Below are positions 10,684-24,659 of a stretch of DNA of 64,000 nt, one piece after another (positions within the stretch are counted from its first letter, which is position 1; the number at the start of each line of letters is the position of its first letter). The stretch covers positions 6,076,001 through 6,140,000 of the forward strand of contig JAQJZZ010000010.1 in the NCBI GenBank assembly GCA_030077755.1. Reading direction: 5' to 3'. The DNA comes from Filosporella fistucella (lineage: Eukaryota > Ascomycota > Leotiomycetes > Helotiales). The position numbers were made by a program, and so were the translations under genes. The notes below the pieces were generated by a model. That model did not search any database. It was not told where the DNA came from and saw only the letters and a program-made list of their open reading frames with translations.

Positions 10684-11760
10684 TTACTCTGGGTTATAAT
10701 ATGGATCATCTACGCGATTCTCCTCGTCCTTCTTGCCTCGTCCTCTCATCTCTCGTCCCTTATCACTCCATGGGAAGTGGTAGACAGGGAGAGTGAAGAA
10801 ACTATTTGAAGTTAGAATTGTTTGGAACCAACATAGCGAGGAAGCTTACCTATTAGAATCATCCATGATACCAGCGAATGCAACATACCACGCTGCAAAT
10901 GCGGCGAGTAGACCAAACATACCACCCGCTTTCTGCAGTGGAACCTGGTTTGTTGCACCGACTTCATCAGGAGTATAGAGGTACGAGAGACCTAGCATGA
11001 GGAAAGCGAGCCATAGAGTGAAGAACAAGAAACAGAATGCGACTGTTGATTTCAAGGTACAGAGCCACAAGAGGAAGGTGAAGATGAACCACCCCTGCAA
11101 TCGTTAGCTGGAGCCGCAAGTAATTAGAAGTGAGACATACCATGAGGAAATATCCGAATGCCCAATTAAAGTGCACGGGATTCTCATAAGCTTCTTCAAT
11201 GTTGAAGCCACCGGGAGTGAGAATAATAGCGACCGAGATCCAGAAGCCACCATACGAGGAAAGTGCCGTGGCACCAAATGTATTTCCGACTGCCATTTCC
11301 CTGCGCAGGTTAGATTGAGAATTTCATAAAACAACGATTCTACATACCACATGCCAGCGAGTAATTGAACAAGACCACCATAGGCAAAGGCGGGACCAAT
11401 GATAATACTAGGTGTATGAATACCTCTGGTATGGAAATTCAATAGCGACAAGACGAAAGTTGTAAATGCGAAAGCTACCAATCCAAGAGGAGCCGGATTG
11501 GCAATGTTGGACTTGGGAGGTCTATAGAGACCTGGTTGAAGATAACCTCCGAAAGCAGGGAGACGTGCACTATTGCCAGTATTGGCATGGGCAAGGGGAT
11601 TTCCGCCATAATCCCAATGAGAGGATTGAGCATGTTGACCGCGATTTTGAAGATTTGTATTACCGTTCAATCCTGTAGTGTGGCCATTAGTAGCTAAGTT
11701 TTGATGCCCGTTTGGGTGCACAGCATTTTGAGAGAGGTTTTCCTTCTGTAGGTCTGCCAT
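10684..11760 (-). CDS. GPR1/FUN34/YaaH family membrane protein (acetate transporter type)
   Basis: Four exons (11760-11348, 11300-11141, 11094-10850, 10801-10684), introns 47, 46 and 48 nt, encode 311 residues. A hydrophilic Asn/Gly/His-rich N-terminus of about 85 residues precedes six predicted membrane helices. The family signature NPAPLG sits at residues 88-93, just before the first helix (LVAFAFTTFVLSLLN); GMWEMAVGNTFGA and SYGGFWIS follow. The last exon, found by splicing, adds SFFTLPVYHFPWSDKG, conserved in fungal members. These proteins import acetate and similar monocarboxylates at the plasma membrane and are usually induced on acetate and repressed by glucose. The ATG at 11760 is preferred over upstream in-frame codons because MADLQKEN starts the hydrophilic tail. 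Confidence 0.93.
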
Positions 11761-13502
11761 TGTGTGTTGCGGGAGGAATGAATGAGATTCGAGAGAGAGG
11801 AAAAACAAAACGGGTTATAGGAAATAATGTATCATTTTGATGACGCTCACCTACACCACCAACTCTTTTCTTCCCAACACCATTTTGGTAGTGATATTCT
11901 CAACAAGCACTTGATTACTGGATCGTGGCCGAGAAAGGAGAGGGGTGCGGCTCTGGGGAAGAGGTCTTAGTATTCTTACCAAGACGGTATTTCAAATATG
12001 ACATACTGGTCTGTATGAATAGTCAATATGAGAGGTTGGAGGTATATAGCGTGATAGACGGCGTTGTGATAGCGGGGTGATTTGCCGCCCCACACCTTGG
12101 GGAAATTGTCTCGGCTGATGCAAACCCAGAGCTTGTCTTAAGCTCATCTTGATCAGATAGATACCGATGCGTGGAAATAATCACAGATAGTCCGAACTTC
12201 CGGCTTCGGCATTTGGTGCAATTATTTGTGATCCACAGGAATTTTTACTATTATGTTGGCCAGACTTGAGATTTACCACGGTAAGCTGGAGACTCGACTC
12301 GGCTTCGGTCATGGGGAAGTTGATTAAAAGGATCTATAGATCGAGAGATTATGAGATGCTCATGCAATTGACGTGGTTGTTGTTCCATGCATATGTCGCA
12401 GTCTAAGGAGGAAACGAGATGTGTCAAGAGACAAGACAATTTTGGCTCTGGGCAACCGTCAGCGGGTTGTCATGCATATGGAAAGTCAAAATGTCCCGTC
12501 ACTCACGGACATGAGAGAATCTGGCACGGAGGTCGAGAAGAGAGCTGGAGAGCGGGAGGAAATGAGGAAATGAGTGGTCTCGGATTTTGGGTGCCTGACT
12601 AATCAAACTTCCTGCCGAGGTTTAAGCGTGTTGATCTTCATCGTCATGCCGTCGAAAGGTAGTGTCTCCGCTTTCCAACACGACCACCGAGCCACCTTCA
12701 CCCAATACCGTGGATGAGGGATGCTACTCCTCATGAACAATGACGCTGGTGGCTGCCAAACATCGATCTGCAACACTCGGACGTTGAAACTGTCGATATG
12801 ATGCTCACCTGCACTTTTGTATCGATCTCGATTTAATATATGATGGCTTTGGTGAACGTCTAGAAAGGGAATCGATGGACAGATGAGCAAATGTCAAGAC
12901 TGTCCTTCCATATCTGATCACACGATATTTCAAGTCAAAATGCCCTTCCTGTCTCAAGGAATGGTAGGCGTGCGCACATTGAACTCCAACAAGCATCACT
13001 TAACCGGACCGGTCGCGAATAGCTTCGTTTATGTGTGCATTCGGATCACTGTGAAAGGTCCGCGTTGCCGCAATGTTCAAGATCAAGTCCTTGATCTATC
13101 GACGATTAGGGGGAGAAGGATATGCAAGAGTATAAACAAAATATCACTTGCAATATATATCTGACTCGGTTTGCCCCTCCACCCCATCTCTTCCTAGCTG
13201 TTCGATTTCCTGAGAGGTTGGAAGTGACGAAATCATTCCTCGTTCTTGCAACAGCCACCTGATTTCGATTACACTCGTTGTCATTTATTGGGTACCGTCA
13301 GTGTTCAAATTTGTTTCTTTAATTTCTAAGTACACCCAAATTGGTCTTAGGTAAGACACCCTCTTCTTGAAATTCCAAGCACATATACGAGAAAAGTTCT
13401 CTCGTGGGCTACCGTTTTCCAAAATTGAAATGTAGGGTTTCTTCCTTCAATGATGGCCGACATTTTCAACAAAAATAACGAAACATCCCTAAATTTCTCC
13501 TC
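11761..13502. other. Intergenic stretch, 5' region of the acetate-transporter gene
   Basis: About 1.7 kb without a recognised gene. It contains the promoter of the acetate-transporter-family gene and, at its end, the 3' flank of the permease gene. Small frames at 12251-13164 and 13450-13650 have no family similarity and overlap on both strands. Confidence 0.45.
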
Positions 13503-15248
13503 TCAGAGAACAAACTTGAAGTCCGGGTCTCTGTCATCCGCGAATCCAATATACTTGTCATATTTCCCAGCTTCCTTGTCCTTGTTGACCTTTCTGCAAT
13601 ATAACACATTGAATAGCACCCTACTATTGTCAGCTCAGACCCAAACCTAGGAAATGAAACTCACATGAACCAGGCAAATACCAGAAGCCCAAGTACAACA
13701 GTATGTCCCTTATGGAATTGCGGCTTATCTCTATTCGGATAGATGAATGTAGCAACAAATCCACCACTATTAGCAATCATCAATTGCAAAGCTGTTGTTG
13801 TCGCACGCTTGTAATGTCCAGCACTATTATTTGAATTCCAGACCAACACGCAAGGAACACTGGCATACATCCCAGTAGCCATCAAGAAGGTCATCCCGTA
13901 CTTAACCTTTGCATGCGCCACGTCAATATTGGCAATGACAGCATATCCGATTATGGCAGGAATCAAGACAAAAAGCATGATGACTCCTCTCAGCTTCATT
14001 CGATCTGAAATGATGGCGATGACGACTGTGATGACTGATGCGACAGCGTATGGAATCACAGACCAAAGCTGGGCTTCATTGGCAGTGTATCCGAGTTCGA
14101 CAATGATAGTTGGAAGAAAGAGCCCAAAGGAGTAGAGTCCAGCCAGGATACCAAAGTATGCGGACGCACTAAGCCAGGTGGAGATGTTAAAAACTCCACG
14201 GCGGACCTCAGCCCAAGAAAAGGCTTCATGTCGGTGTTCACTTCCATCCTGTGCTAGACGCGATGGCATATCGAGATGAAGCCGAGAACGGGCATGAACA
14301 CGCTCATGTTCTTTGAGAAATGGTGCGGTTTCAATACTATTCGGAAGGAGGAAGTATGCGAGGAAGCCGATCACAACAGTCTACCAAATCAGAATGGAGT
14401 TTAAGCAGGAAAAGATAGAAGATACGTACTAGCAAGCCTTCAATGATGAATATCCAACTCCATTTCTCTTGTTGTCCACGAGCCCCAATAGCTGTCAGAC
14501 CTCGAGCGAGGAGACCTCCAAAAGCACCACTCAATGAAGCAGCAGTGTAGAACAGACCGAGTCTTAAAGCCATTTCTCCTCTGGTATACATTCCAGAGAG
14601 GTAGAGAACCTATCGACGTCAGCTTAGGACTTGAAGGTAGGGAATCGACATACCATGCCAGGCAATAATCCACCTTCACATACACCCAGAATAGCTCGCA
14701 CAGCTAGGAATTCCTTGTAATTCTTCACGAAACCGAGACACATCGTGACGATTCCCCAGAGACATGTGAGAGTGGGAAGCCATACTTTGGGTGACACCTT
14801 TTTGAGAACGAGATTGCTTGGGATTTCGCTATCATAACGTCAGCGCAGCTCATACATTCCCATCGAAAATAAATATTCGTATATTCTCGTCACCTCGCCA
14901 CTCAAGAATAACTAACCTCGCAATATACGTAGCATAGAAAACAGCCAGTCCAGTATCATACTGCTTATCCGTCATTTTCAAATCCTTCTCTAATCCGTAC
15001 GTCTTCGCATTCCCGGCATTCGTCCGATCGAGAAACGAGCAGAGGAAGAGAAGGGCGAGGACGGGTAAGATTCTATTTTCGTCTGTTAGTTGCGGATTTT
15101 TGTTGGGATGGAAAAAAACGGACCTGATATCAAGCTTCAAAAGGATTTTCCTGGTTAATGCAGTATCTTCTGTGATCTCCGCTCGCTCCTCGACGTATTT
15201 CTCCGTAGGGTACGCCATATCGTCGTCTTTGCGATCTAGGGTAGCCAT
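13503..15248 (-). CDS. MFS permease of the allantoate permease (Dal5/ACS) type
   Basis: Six exons (15248-15124, 15072-14917, 14828-14654, 14609-14430, 14380-13665, 13593-13503) encode 480 residues. The protein has 12 predicted membrane helices with ACS-family landmarks: FLDRTNAGNAKTYGLEKDL in helix 1 and its loop, YIASEIPSNLVLKKVSPKVW, GVCEGGLLPGMVLYLS and SWIFIIEGLLTVVIG. The central loop is followed by TWLSASAYFGILAGLYSFGLFLPTII. The last exon adds a hydrophilic tail ending DRDPDFKFVL, typical of the family. It probably imports an organic anion such as allantoate, a vitamin or a related acid at the plasma membrane. The start at MATLDRKDDD was taken; an upstream in-frame ATG at 15350 would add 34 residues before the acidic N-terminus. 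Confidence 0.92.
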
Positions 15249-15946
15249 TCTTGCAGAGGTCTGTCTCAGACCTAGAAATCCACAGAATTTCAACTTGAAA
15301 CCTTGCTCTCTTGACTGAACGAGCAATTTGAAGGAATGAGAAATATCCAAGCCAAATCCGCTTCAACTCGTTGAACAGTACAAAACAACAAAAAGAACAA
15401 GAAGAAAATAACAGAGTTTCCCCACGGGGTACCTTAGATACCCTAGATTAGGCAATTAATTAAACCCCCGTACGGACCTTTCCCCTCCTCGCCCACAATA
15501 AAAATTCAAGGTTACATATCTACATATGCCGGCCCGACTCTATACATAACATCCCCTACCCTCTCACTCCATATCGAATGATAGATTCTTATTCCATCCA
15601 AGCACAATGCAAAAGCACAAGGTTTCTGCACGGGTCCCTGCTTCCAGCCTATCGCTGAATGAAGAGAGGTCAGCACTTGTGTAAGGTTGCGGAGTACGAC
15701 GCTAACATGAATACGGTGCTGGGGTAATGAAAGACGGGAATTCTTTTTCAGCCGATGGCGCTAGGGAATTGGTGTGAAGGAAATGCCGACGCCGAGGGTG
15801 GGAGCTTGACTTTCTCCCTGTCATGACCTTGATGATTGCGAAGTCGGATTAAGATTTGTTTATATCTTCCTGCGAATCTTTATCAGGAATAATCAATTTA
15901 CTCAGCGATAACATCTCAAGAAGAGGGAGAAATTGAACACAACACG
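15249..15946. other. Divergent intergenic region
   Basis: About 700 bp between divergent starts of the permease gene and the AhpD-like gene; both promoters lie here. No coding or RNA gene was recognised. Confidence 0.5.
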
Positions 15947-17005
15947 ATGTCTAAATTATCGCCCGCGCTCAAAGCTCTCATTGCGGCCCCTCATGCGAGA
16001 CCTAATGTGCTCCCCTCGACACCGCAGATAAGATCTGTATACCAGAGTCTGCGTTCCGAAGCAGCAGAGAAGAATGTCGGTGTGCCTGCTTGGTTGACGC
16101 TGTCGGTGAGTAGCTACCTACCTTCTACACCATTATGCCAACGGTCAATTGTTCCTTAATCGGCCGCCGGTAATTGTTTTCGATGCGCGGAGAGAAGAAA
16201 TTGGACCGGAGAAGAGAAGGCTAATTCTATCTGGGAGCATAGACAGCAGCTACTATGACGATGAATTCTCCAGAGAGTCTAGCAGTCCTATACAATCTCG
16301 CTACAGAGAAGAGTAGCGACCAGAAAGCAAATGTCGAAACAGCGGAATTGATGAGAGAAGTAGGATTAAAATGTATAGGATTCAACGGCGTATGTCTCCC
16401 TTTCCGTTCCCTCTATCTCATCTTCCCAAACCATCACTCTAACAACCTCCTCCCTCCAGGTCCCACGAACAATCAACAATCTATCCTCCTTCCGCTCTTC
16501 CCTTCCCCCTTCAATCCTCCCCCACCTGTCCACAAAACCAACCCGTACACCAACACCCGAAAACCTCCCGCAGATAATATCCCGCGGTTTCTCCCTCTGG
16601 GAAAGCATATACGCCCCCTTCTCTCAAAAACTATACAACAAGCTCGCAGAATCGCATCCTGATCTCCCAGTTCACATCTTGAACCATGAGTACGGAGCTC
16701 TATTCGCGGATTTCCCTTCCTCTGGGAAAGGGAAGGTAGGAAGGGTATTAACTAGTATTGTGGCTATTGCTTGTCTGCGTGCGCAGACGGGAGTAGGGCC
16801 ACAGGTTACGAGCCATGTGTTTGGATTGAGGAAGGCGTATGAGGACGGAAGTGCGAGGGGAGAGGAAGAGGTACAGGGTGGGGAGTGGTTGGCAGGTGAG
16901 GAGGGGAATAAATGGTGTCTTGAGGCAGTGGATAGGATTGTGATGGCACTGGGGGAGGGAAGGGGAACGAGTTTTGCGCCGGGAATGGAGAAGGCGAAAT
17001 TATAA
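15947..17005 (+). CDS. AhpD-like helical protein of unknown function
   Basis: Three exons (15947-16105, 16243-16389, 16460-17005), introns of 137 and 70 nt, give 283 residues. The protein starts [20 protein letters not shown] and contains [23 protein letters not shown] across the first splice, then [12 protein letters not shown] and, near the C-terminus, [22 protein letters not shown]. This pattern resembles fungal proteins usually placed in the AhpD-like/carboxymuconolactone-decarboxylase superfamily. The Cys-x2-Cys redox pair of true AhpD is absent, so peroxidase activity is unlikely. No signal peptide or membrane segment is evident. Function is unknown. Confidence 0.8.
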
Positions 17006-17740
17006 GATCTTGGGGGAGGAATGGAAGGAGCAAATTGGACGGGGAGGGAGGATATGGGAATTTAAGAGAGGAAGTAGAGGGTTGACGAGAAAATATGGCT
17101 CTACACTTGTGAGGTTATGATCTGTAATAGAATATGTACAAGCGAAGTATAGAGAATTTCAGGGAGGGGCAAGAAGGGTTGATGGGAGGAAATAAAATGA
17201 GATAGGTTGGGGGAAGAATTGTAAATATCTTGCTAAACGTTCATCGTGAAGTTTTCAGATTATACTTCGATGAAGCATCTTTTCCATTGCAGGCTGTAGA
17301 TCATCAGATTACCATTCGACAAGTTTACTGGAGCTAGAGTTCCATCCGGAAATCGAAGTCTTGCTTCGAGAGTTTTATATCAGATGATTGGCAGCGTGGT
17401 GATCATGCTGAGACCTATATATTCGTTAGAACGAGGGTTCATATCGACGGAAACTCACATATACCAACTTAACAATAGAGAAAATATACCGGCATCAACT
17501 TCATTTGACCTGAAGGTGGCATTGTGGGGTGCTTTCACGTGACTTTATATTTTCTTCCCATGCCGTCCCGTGTCTTGACCTCGAGCCTCATTGTTAACCT
17601 CTTCCCTATCCTGGTATCGACACTTCTTACATTCTCCCGCCACCGGCTTTTCCCTGTGTCATATTTCCAAGCTCTAAGATAACCATGTCGCGTCGCCATG
17701 TTTGAATCACTATACGGTATTCACGTCATCCAAATTCCCA
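17006..17740. other. Intergenic stretch upstream of a regulator gene
   Basis: It carries the 3' flank of the AhpD-like gene and the promoter of the Zn2Cys6 gene. No other feature was recognised. Confidence 0.5.
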
Positions 17741-20269
17741 ATGGAACTCTCTTCTCCATCACGCTCCACCACGGCTGAGAAAGGCGAAACTCAAACGAGT
17801 CAACAAAAACAAGCAGCGTGCCTGAATTGTCGTCGGAGTAAGACGCGCTGTCTCCGAGATCCAGGAGATCTCAAGTGTAGGAAATGTGTTCAGGCGCAGG
17901 TGGAATGTGTAATTCCAGATTATCGGGTGGGACGGAAGAAAGGGATTAAGAAGTAAGTTCGTCAGCAATATCGAGATGGAAATTGTTGTTGATGAGGTAT
18001 AGCAAACGAGATGGGCTTGAAAAAGCCGTGTATCGCATAGAGCAAGCTATAAAGAAAAGCAAAACCAATGGGAATCAATCCGAAGATGATCGGAATGCGG
18101 TTCATTTGCAGACCTTGTTGACAGAGGCTCAGGGTTTACTTCCTCAAACATCACCGAATACGCAGACTCCATCCTCCAACCATGACTTGTATCCATCACC
18201 ATCACACAATCAGTTCGAGCCTGCAAACCAATTCGGTCATGTGACAGCTGAACACGCTGTTGTACAGTCGAGTGGTGATGATCATTTCGAAGTTGATGAT
18301 GCTGAGAATCCACTTCAACTGTTGGCACGGGCTTCTGATCTTTCTGCTCCATCAAATCAATCATCGTTCATCCCAAATATTCCCAATCATGTGCCTCGGC
18401 ACCTGGCACCCAGAGATAAAGAGCTCAAAGACTTCTTCGGGCCATTTCGTCCAAGCCTTGATACTGGACCGGATATTGATCCTATCGACCTCGGGCTTGT
18501 TACGGAGGAGGAGGCTGATATGTTATTCACATAGTAGGTTTCTGCCAGGGCAACTGACTGTACTAACTTAGTTCCAAGCTTTTATGAGAACCTTTCTCAT
18601 ACTCGGTGGGGTCTAGATTCAGTCCTTCATACGCCAGAGTTCGTCAGGAAGCAATCATGCTTCCTATTCACCTCTATCATGGCTTCATCCGCACTCTTCA
18701 TACCAACAGCAGCAGCGATTTCGAAGAGGCTCACTACGCATTGCAAGCTCCTTGCTCAAAATGTGATGATCAACCGAAATCGCTCCCCGGAAATAGTCCT
18801 TGCTTTCATGGTGAACGTACCATGGATGGCTCCTGGTAAACATTGGTCAGACGATAGAACCTGTTTCTACATGGCATCTGCTTTGACGATCGCGATGGAT
18901 ATCTCAATGAACAAGTTGATTATTCCATCACCTACGGACCCTTTGGCTGGCATACACGAGGGTAGACCGCCATCGGACTGTATTTCTGCGAGGAAGGCAC
19001 TAAATCTAGACGGATTCCAAGATTTAGACCCAATATCAGATCATGGAAAGCGACTGCTGAGACGCCGAGAACGAATATGGCTGGCACTTTTCGTACTTGA
19101 CAGAGGGTAGGAAATCAATCCTGCATTTATATCGTCACTGATGATGTTTTGCAGAGTGTGTTTGGCAAGAGGTCGTACTTTCACGGTGCCTGTCACTCCA
19201 ATCATTGAGCATTCCGATAATTGGCATCAGTGTGGCTTTGCAGATGTCCACGATGGTTCGCTCGTGTCATCGACTGTTTTGCGTAGAGATTTGGTCAGTA
19301 TCGTTCATGATGTGACGTTCTCGTTCTATTACTGAACGGCACAGGCCACTCTAATTTCCAATGTCAAAAATACCTGTGATAGTAACCGGACTCACTCGGT
19401 CAGTGGAGAAGTGATCGCCCGATCGTAAGTATCAAGCAAGCCCAATTGTCCTCTTATTTGACACTTCTAGGCTCCAAAATATGATTGATGGATTCTTTAA
19501 CAGTTGGTATGCGACGTGGGCATTTGCACCTGGTGGGATGAAAGGTCAGTTGCTTCCCAACTTCTGGCGTGTCTCTGATAGATTGCCAGACAACTCTATT
19601 CCCCCTTACGTTGAGATTCTCGTCTGTCATGGGAGACTCTCGATTTACAGTAGTGTTATCAACCACCCAACTGCACCTGTCGAGGTCAAACGCTTCTTCA
19701 AAGCTGCAGGTCTTTCGTCATCTCTCAATGTGATGCGAGCTGCTGTGCAAGGTGAGAATAGACTCAAATCGATGCCAAACAACACCGCCATCATGATATC
19801 GTTTGCAGCCTGTTTCGCATTCCATCTCAGCACGATAGGAACCAGTGGAAATATGAGTTTAGCCCCAAGCATTCGAAAATTGATTGAAGAGTCAGCTGCT
19901 GTTCTTGAACGGATCGGTTCGAATCCACCGCATCGTCATGGGGCTTCCTCATTTTATGGTAGGCATCTTCGTGAAGTCGTCGGGACGTCACTTCAACCAG
20001 ATCCAAGGACTGTTCGAGTCAATTCTCAGCCGGTCCCAATTCAAGCAACACAAGTTCCCTCTCAGTCGTACTCGATTCAGCCAGACTTGGCTTCGATGCA
20101 AATGGTCGATCTTCTCCAATTCTCAGCCATGTCGGATGATCAGATCAATGAGGCAATCAACAATGTCGGAGATGAAATAGATATGTACCTTCCGAGTTTT
20201 CAGATGGAAGACCAATCTGGTCTAGACTGGCTCGATTGGTTCAATTTGGATGTGAACGTGAACAGTTAG
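17741..20269 (+). CDS. Zn2Cys6 transcription factor with fungal middle homology region
   Basis: Six exons (17741-17952, 18003-18533, 18579-19106, 19155-19293, 19345-19424, 19471-20269) encode 762 residues. The zinc cluster has Cys 27, 30, 37, 46, 49 and 56 (CLNCRRSKTRC ... CRKCVQAQVEC). A basic linker, a dimerisation-like helix (LEKAVYRIEQAIKKS) and the middle homology region with TYFYENLSHTRWGLDS and RERIWLALFVLDRG follow. The third exon must be entered at an unusual AAG acceptor (18576-18578); the nearer TAG would bring a stop. The C-terminus is acidic with Trp (DQSGLDWLDWFNL), as in activation domains. It lies 358 bp upstream of a GH30 gene on the same strand, which could be a target; this is not shown. 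Confidence 0.88.
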
Positions 20270-22080
<1,811 letters not shown>

Positions 22081-22364
22081 AAAATGGATTTTCCCTGAAA
22101 TAGAGGATGATGTCGATTTTTAGTCGCTCTTTCCAAAATGTTTCTACTGCAGAGGTAGGTCGTTCTTCGCGATCATGTCTCCCGAGTGCAACGCCCACGA
22201 ACTTCCGATTCAATCTTCACTTCTTCATCTAACACCCGCGGAGCATTGATATCTACGATCGGTCATCATTAGCATAGCAGTGTTAACCACTCACAACCAA
22301 CAATCTTGCAGAATTGCGAATCAACCTCCCGTTTCTTCGAGACGATTGTATTCAAAACAGAATC

Positions 22365-24141
22365 ATGGTCTCTGACAATAAGCAACCCTGGGCGGATCCA
22401 GCGGCACTACATGCGTTCGTTTCTCAGCGTGATCCTCGGTATTCCGCACTAAACCAAGCTGCTATTGCCATTCGAAAAGAAGAAACTATGAGAAATGTGC
22501 CACCAAAGATCCCATATCTACGACCTTGTCCTTGTGGCCTCCGTCCTCCAGCATACGAAGGTCTTTCTAAAGAAGTTAGCTTGCCGGAAGAGTTGATTAA
22601 AATGATATGCCAGCACCTTACCCACCGCTCGATCAGAAACCTCCGCGTTCTTTCCAAGAAATACCAGAGGGTAGCTATAGAATTTCTATTTGCAACAATT
22701 TATCTAAAATCAAACAAATGGAGTTTCGAGAGACTTAGAATGATTGCTGGGAGTTATGGCCTCACAAGGTTTGTGAAGAGAATTGTTTACGACGCAGTCA
22801 TGCTTGGACATACTGAGGGTGAATCACCCGTGTCTTTTGGTTCCTGGCAAAGGCGATATGCAAGGAATTCCGTGGGGCTTAGGGATCCTGCTCGTCGTAA
22901 TTGGCTTGCCAGCTTTGATGAGGCGGTCTCACACCAAGCTTATCAGAATTAGTGTTCATATATGAGAGCTCAACAATGGATGCTGCTAGAATTTGCAGAA
23001 ACCAGAGGGGCTTTGACGTCGTGGATATCCAAATTTCATTTTCTGGAAGAATTCGAATTTTGTGGCATTGAGGAGATAACTTGGGGCGCCGTTTATCTTC
23101 CCGACGAAACGTCGGAAATGAACTTCAAACCTGATGACCTTGGATTTCTGTTTCGTCAGACTTTAGTCCAACTATGGAGCAGTACTTCTTCAGATGAACA
23201 ATTATTACATCTTGTGCGAGCTGTCTCTCTTTGTAACAAGCACGGTATGAAGCCTCTTCAATTGACTTCTGGCAATTCATGGCAGGAAATGAAGTACGTT
23301 GTGCCACTTCATCCATATCTACCAAACTTGGAATTTGTGGCGCTCAGGCTAAGTCTCCCACGCCTCACAGGGACAAAGCGACAGGATAGAGACTTGGACA
23401 TCTAAGATAGCAATTTTGGAAAGCTTCAGTGGCGAGAGCTACACAATAGTTTCTTTGACCTACAGGGGCTTTCCTTAGAGACCGATGGATTGCAAGGCTA
23501 CACACGCGGCCGCAACGGTATCCTGCTAGAGCAAATTGTGCCACAGAATCGACATTGGCATCATCTGAAGACGTTGCATCTCAGCTGTCTCCACACCGCT
23601 CATGGTAGTTTCGAAAGATTCTTGCTCCGGCATTCCCATCCGTACCTTGAGACTAAGTGACATCTCGATAAGACCCGCGTTAGGAACCGATGGAAAATTG
23701 CGTCTCCCGCTATGTTCAGAATTTATCGATTTTCTTCCAGCCAAGTTGAGGCTTGAAAAGGTGGAGTTCAAAGGTTTATTGACAAACGCGCGCGATGAAG
23801 CCTGGTTTGTGCCCGATCGACCGCCTTTTCAGATGTGCTTACCACGATTTGGCAATACGCGCCTCGAACATCGGCACCATAAAGCTGAGTGGCACTGGCA
23901 ATGCAGATATTTGTACTGTACACCAGGACATATCCGTCAGTTTCTGGAGTCCCCAAATTGTGTGCGCGAACAGATCGAAAAATGGGTGTTGGATCGGAAA
24001 AACAATCATTTTCCCTTCGTTCCGTACACATCCAATAATCGTCAAGGCTCAGCATCAAGATTTCCATGGACTATAAAAGAGGGTGACTCGTGGATAAACG
24101 TGCTTCTTCCCCATACGCTGCTACACCCAATGAATCGGTGA
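22365..24141 (+). pseudogene. F-box protein gene broken by two stops and a frameshift
   Basis: The start at 22365 opens a frame with an F-box-like segment (LPEELIKMICQHLTHRS, then LRVLSKKYQ). That frame meets TAG at 22950-22952, continues coding-like to TAA at 23403-23405, and again to TGA at 23658-23660. Before the last stop (about 23640-23650) coding character moves to the +1 frame, which stays open to 24141. The pieces read as one long F-box protein with Leu-rich downstream sequence, and no plausible introns remove the stops in phase. Alternatives: a genuine 195-residue protein ending at 22952, or undetected introns. It looks like a recently inactivated copy. Confidence 0.6.
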
Positions 24142-24659
24142 TAGAGTTTAGGAGTGCGTCCAATCACGTCCACTCCTGTCATACTTGAATACCCTGAATA
24201 GTTATGCTTCCTGTAGACTTTCACGAGTGGATTTTCATTTCACCTGAGCCTGTACAGGCTAGCAGGAATTTTGAAAGGAAGGACATGATTTCGATGGTAT
24301 TAGATACTGAGTTCACGATGGTTTCTCGACTTGCTGCATTTTTTTTAACATGACCTCTGTGCTCTCACCTGCATCTACATTCATCATTCGATTTTGTGGC
24401 CTATGTGTAATCTCACCTCGGAATTGGCTCCTTTAATTTTTGCGCAGTCACGCTTTCTCCGTACCAGATGTCATCAAGTCTGTCTCTAAACCCAGTTTCA
24501 CGGCCACAACGTCCAATGTATCAAGCGAGTTGCTCAAGCTAAACATAGCTTAGGAATCTCGACCATTTGCTGGTTTTTTGTATTCATCTAGACTTGTGCC
24601 CGACTTATTCAGAAACTATCCGATTCTTCCCATATCCAAGTCTGGCACATTGCGGCAGC
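24142..24659. other. Intergenic region
   Basis: About 0.5 kb between the broken F-box gene and the 3' end of the MYND gene; no feature was recognised. Confidence 0.5.

Noticed and set aside
22962..23405. A separate gene of 147 codons
   Set aside because: It is in the same frame as the F-box reading frame upstream and is only separated by a stop codon; better explained as part of the broken gene.
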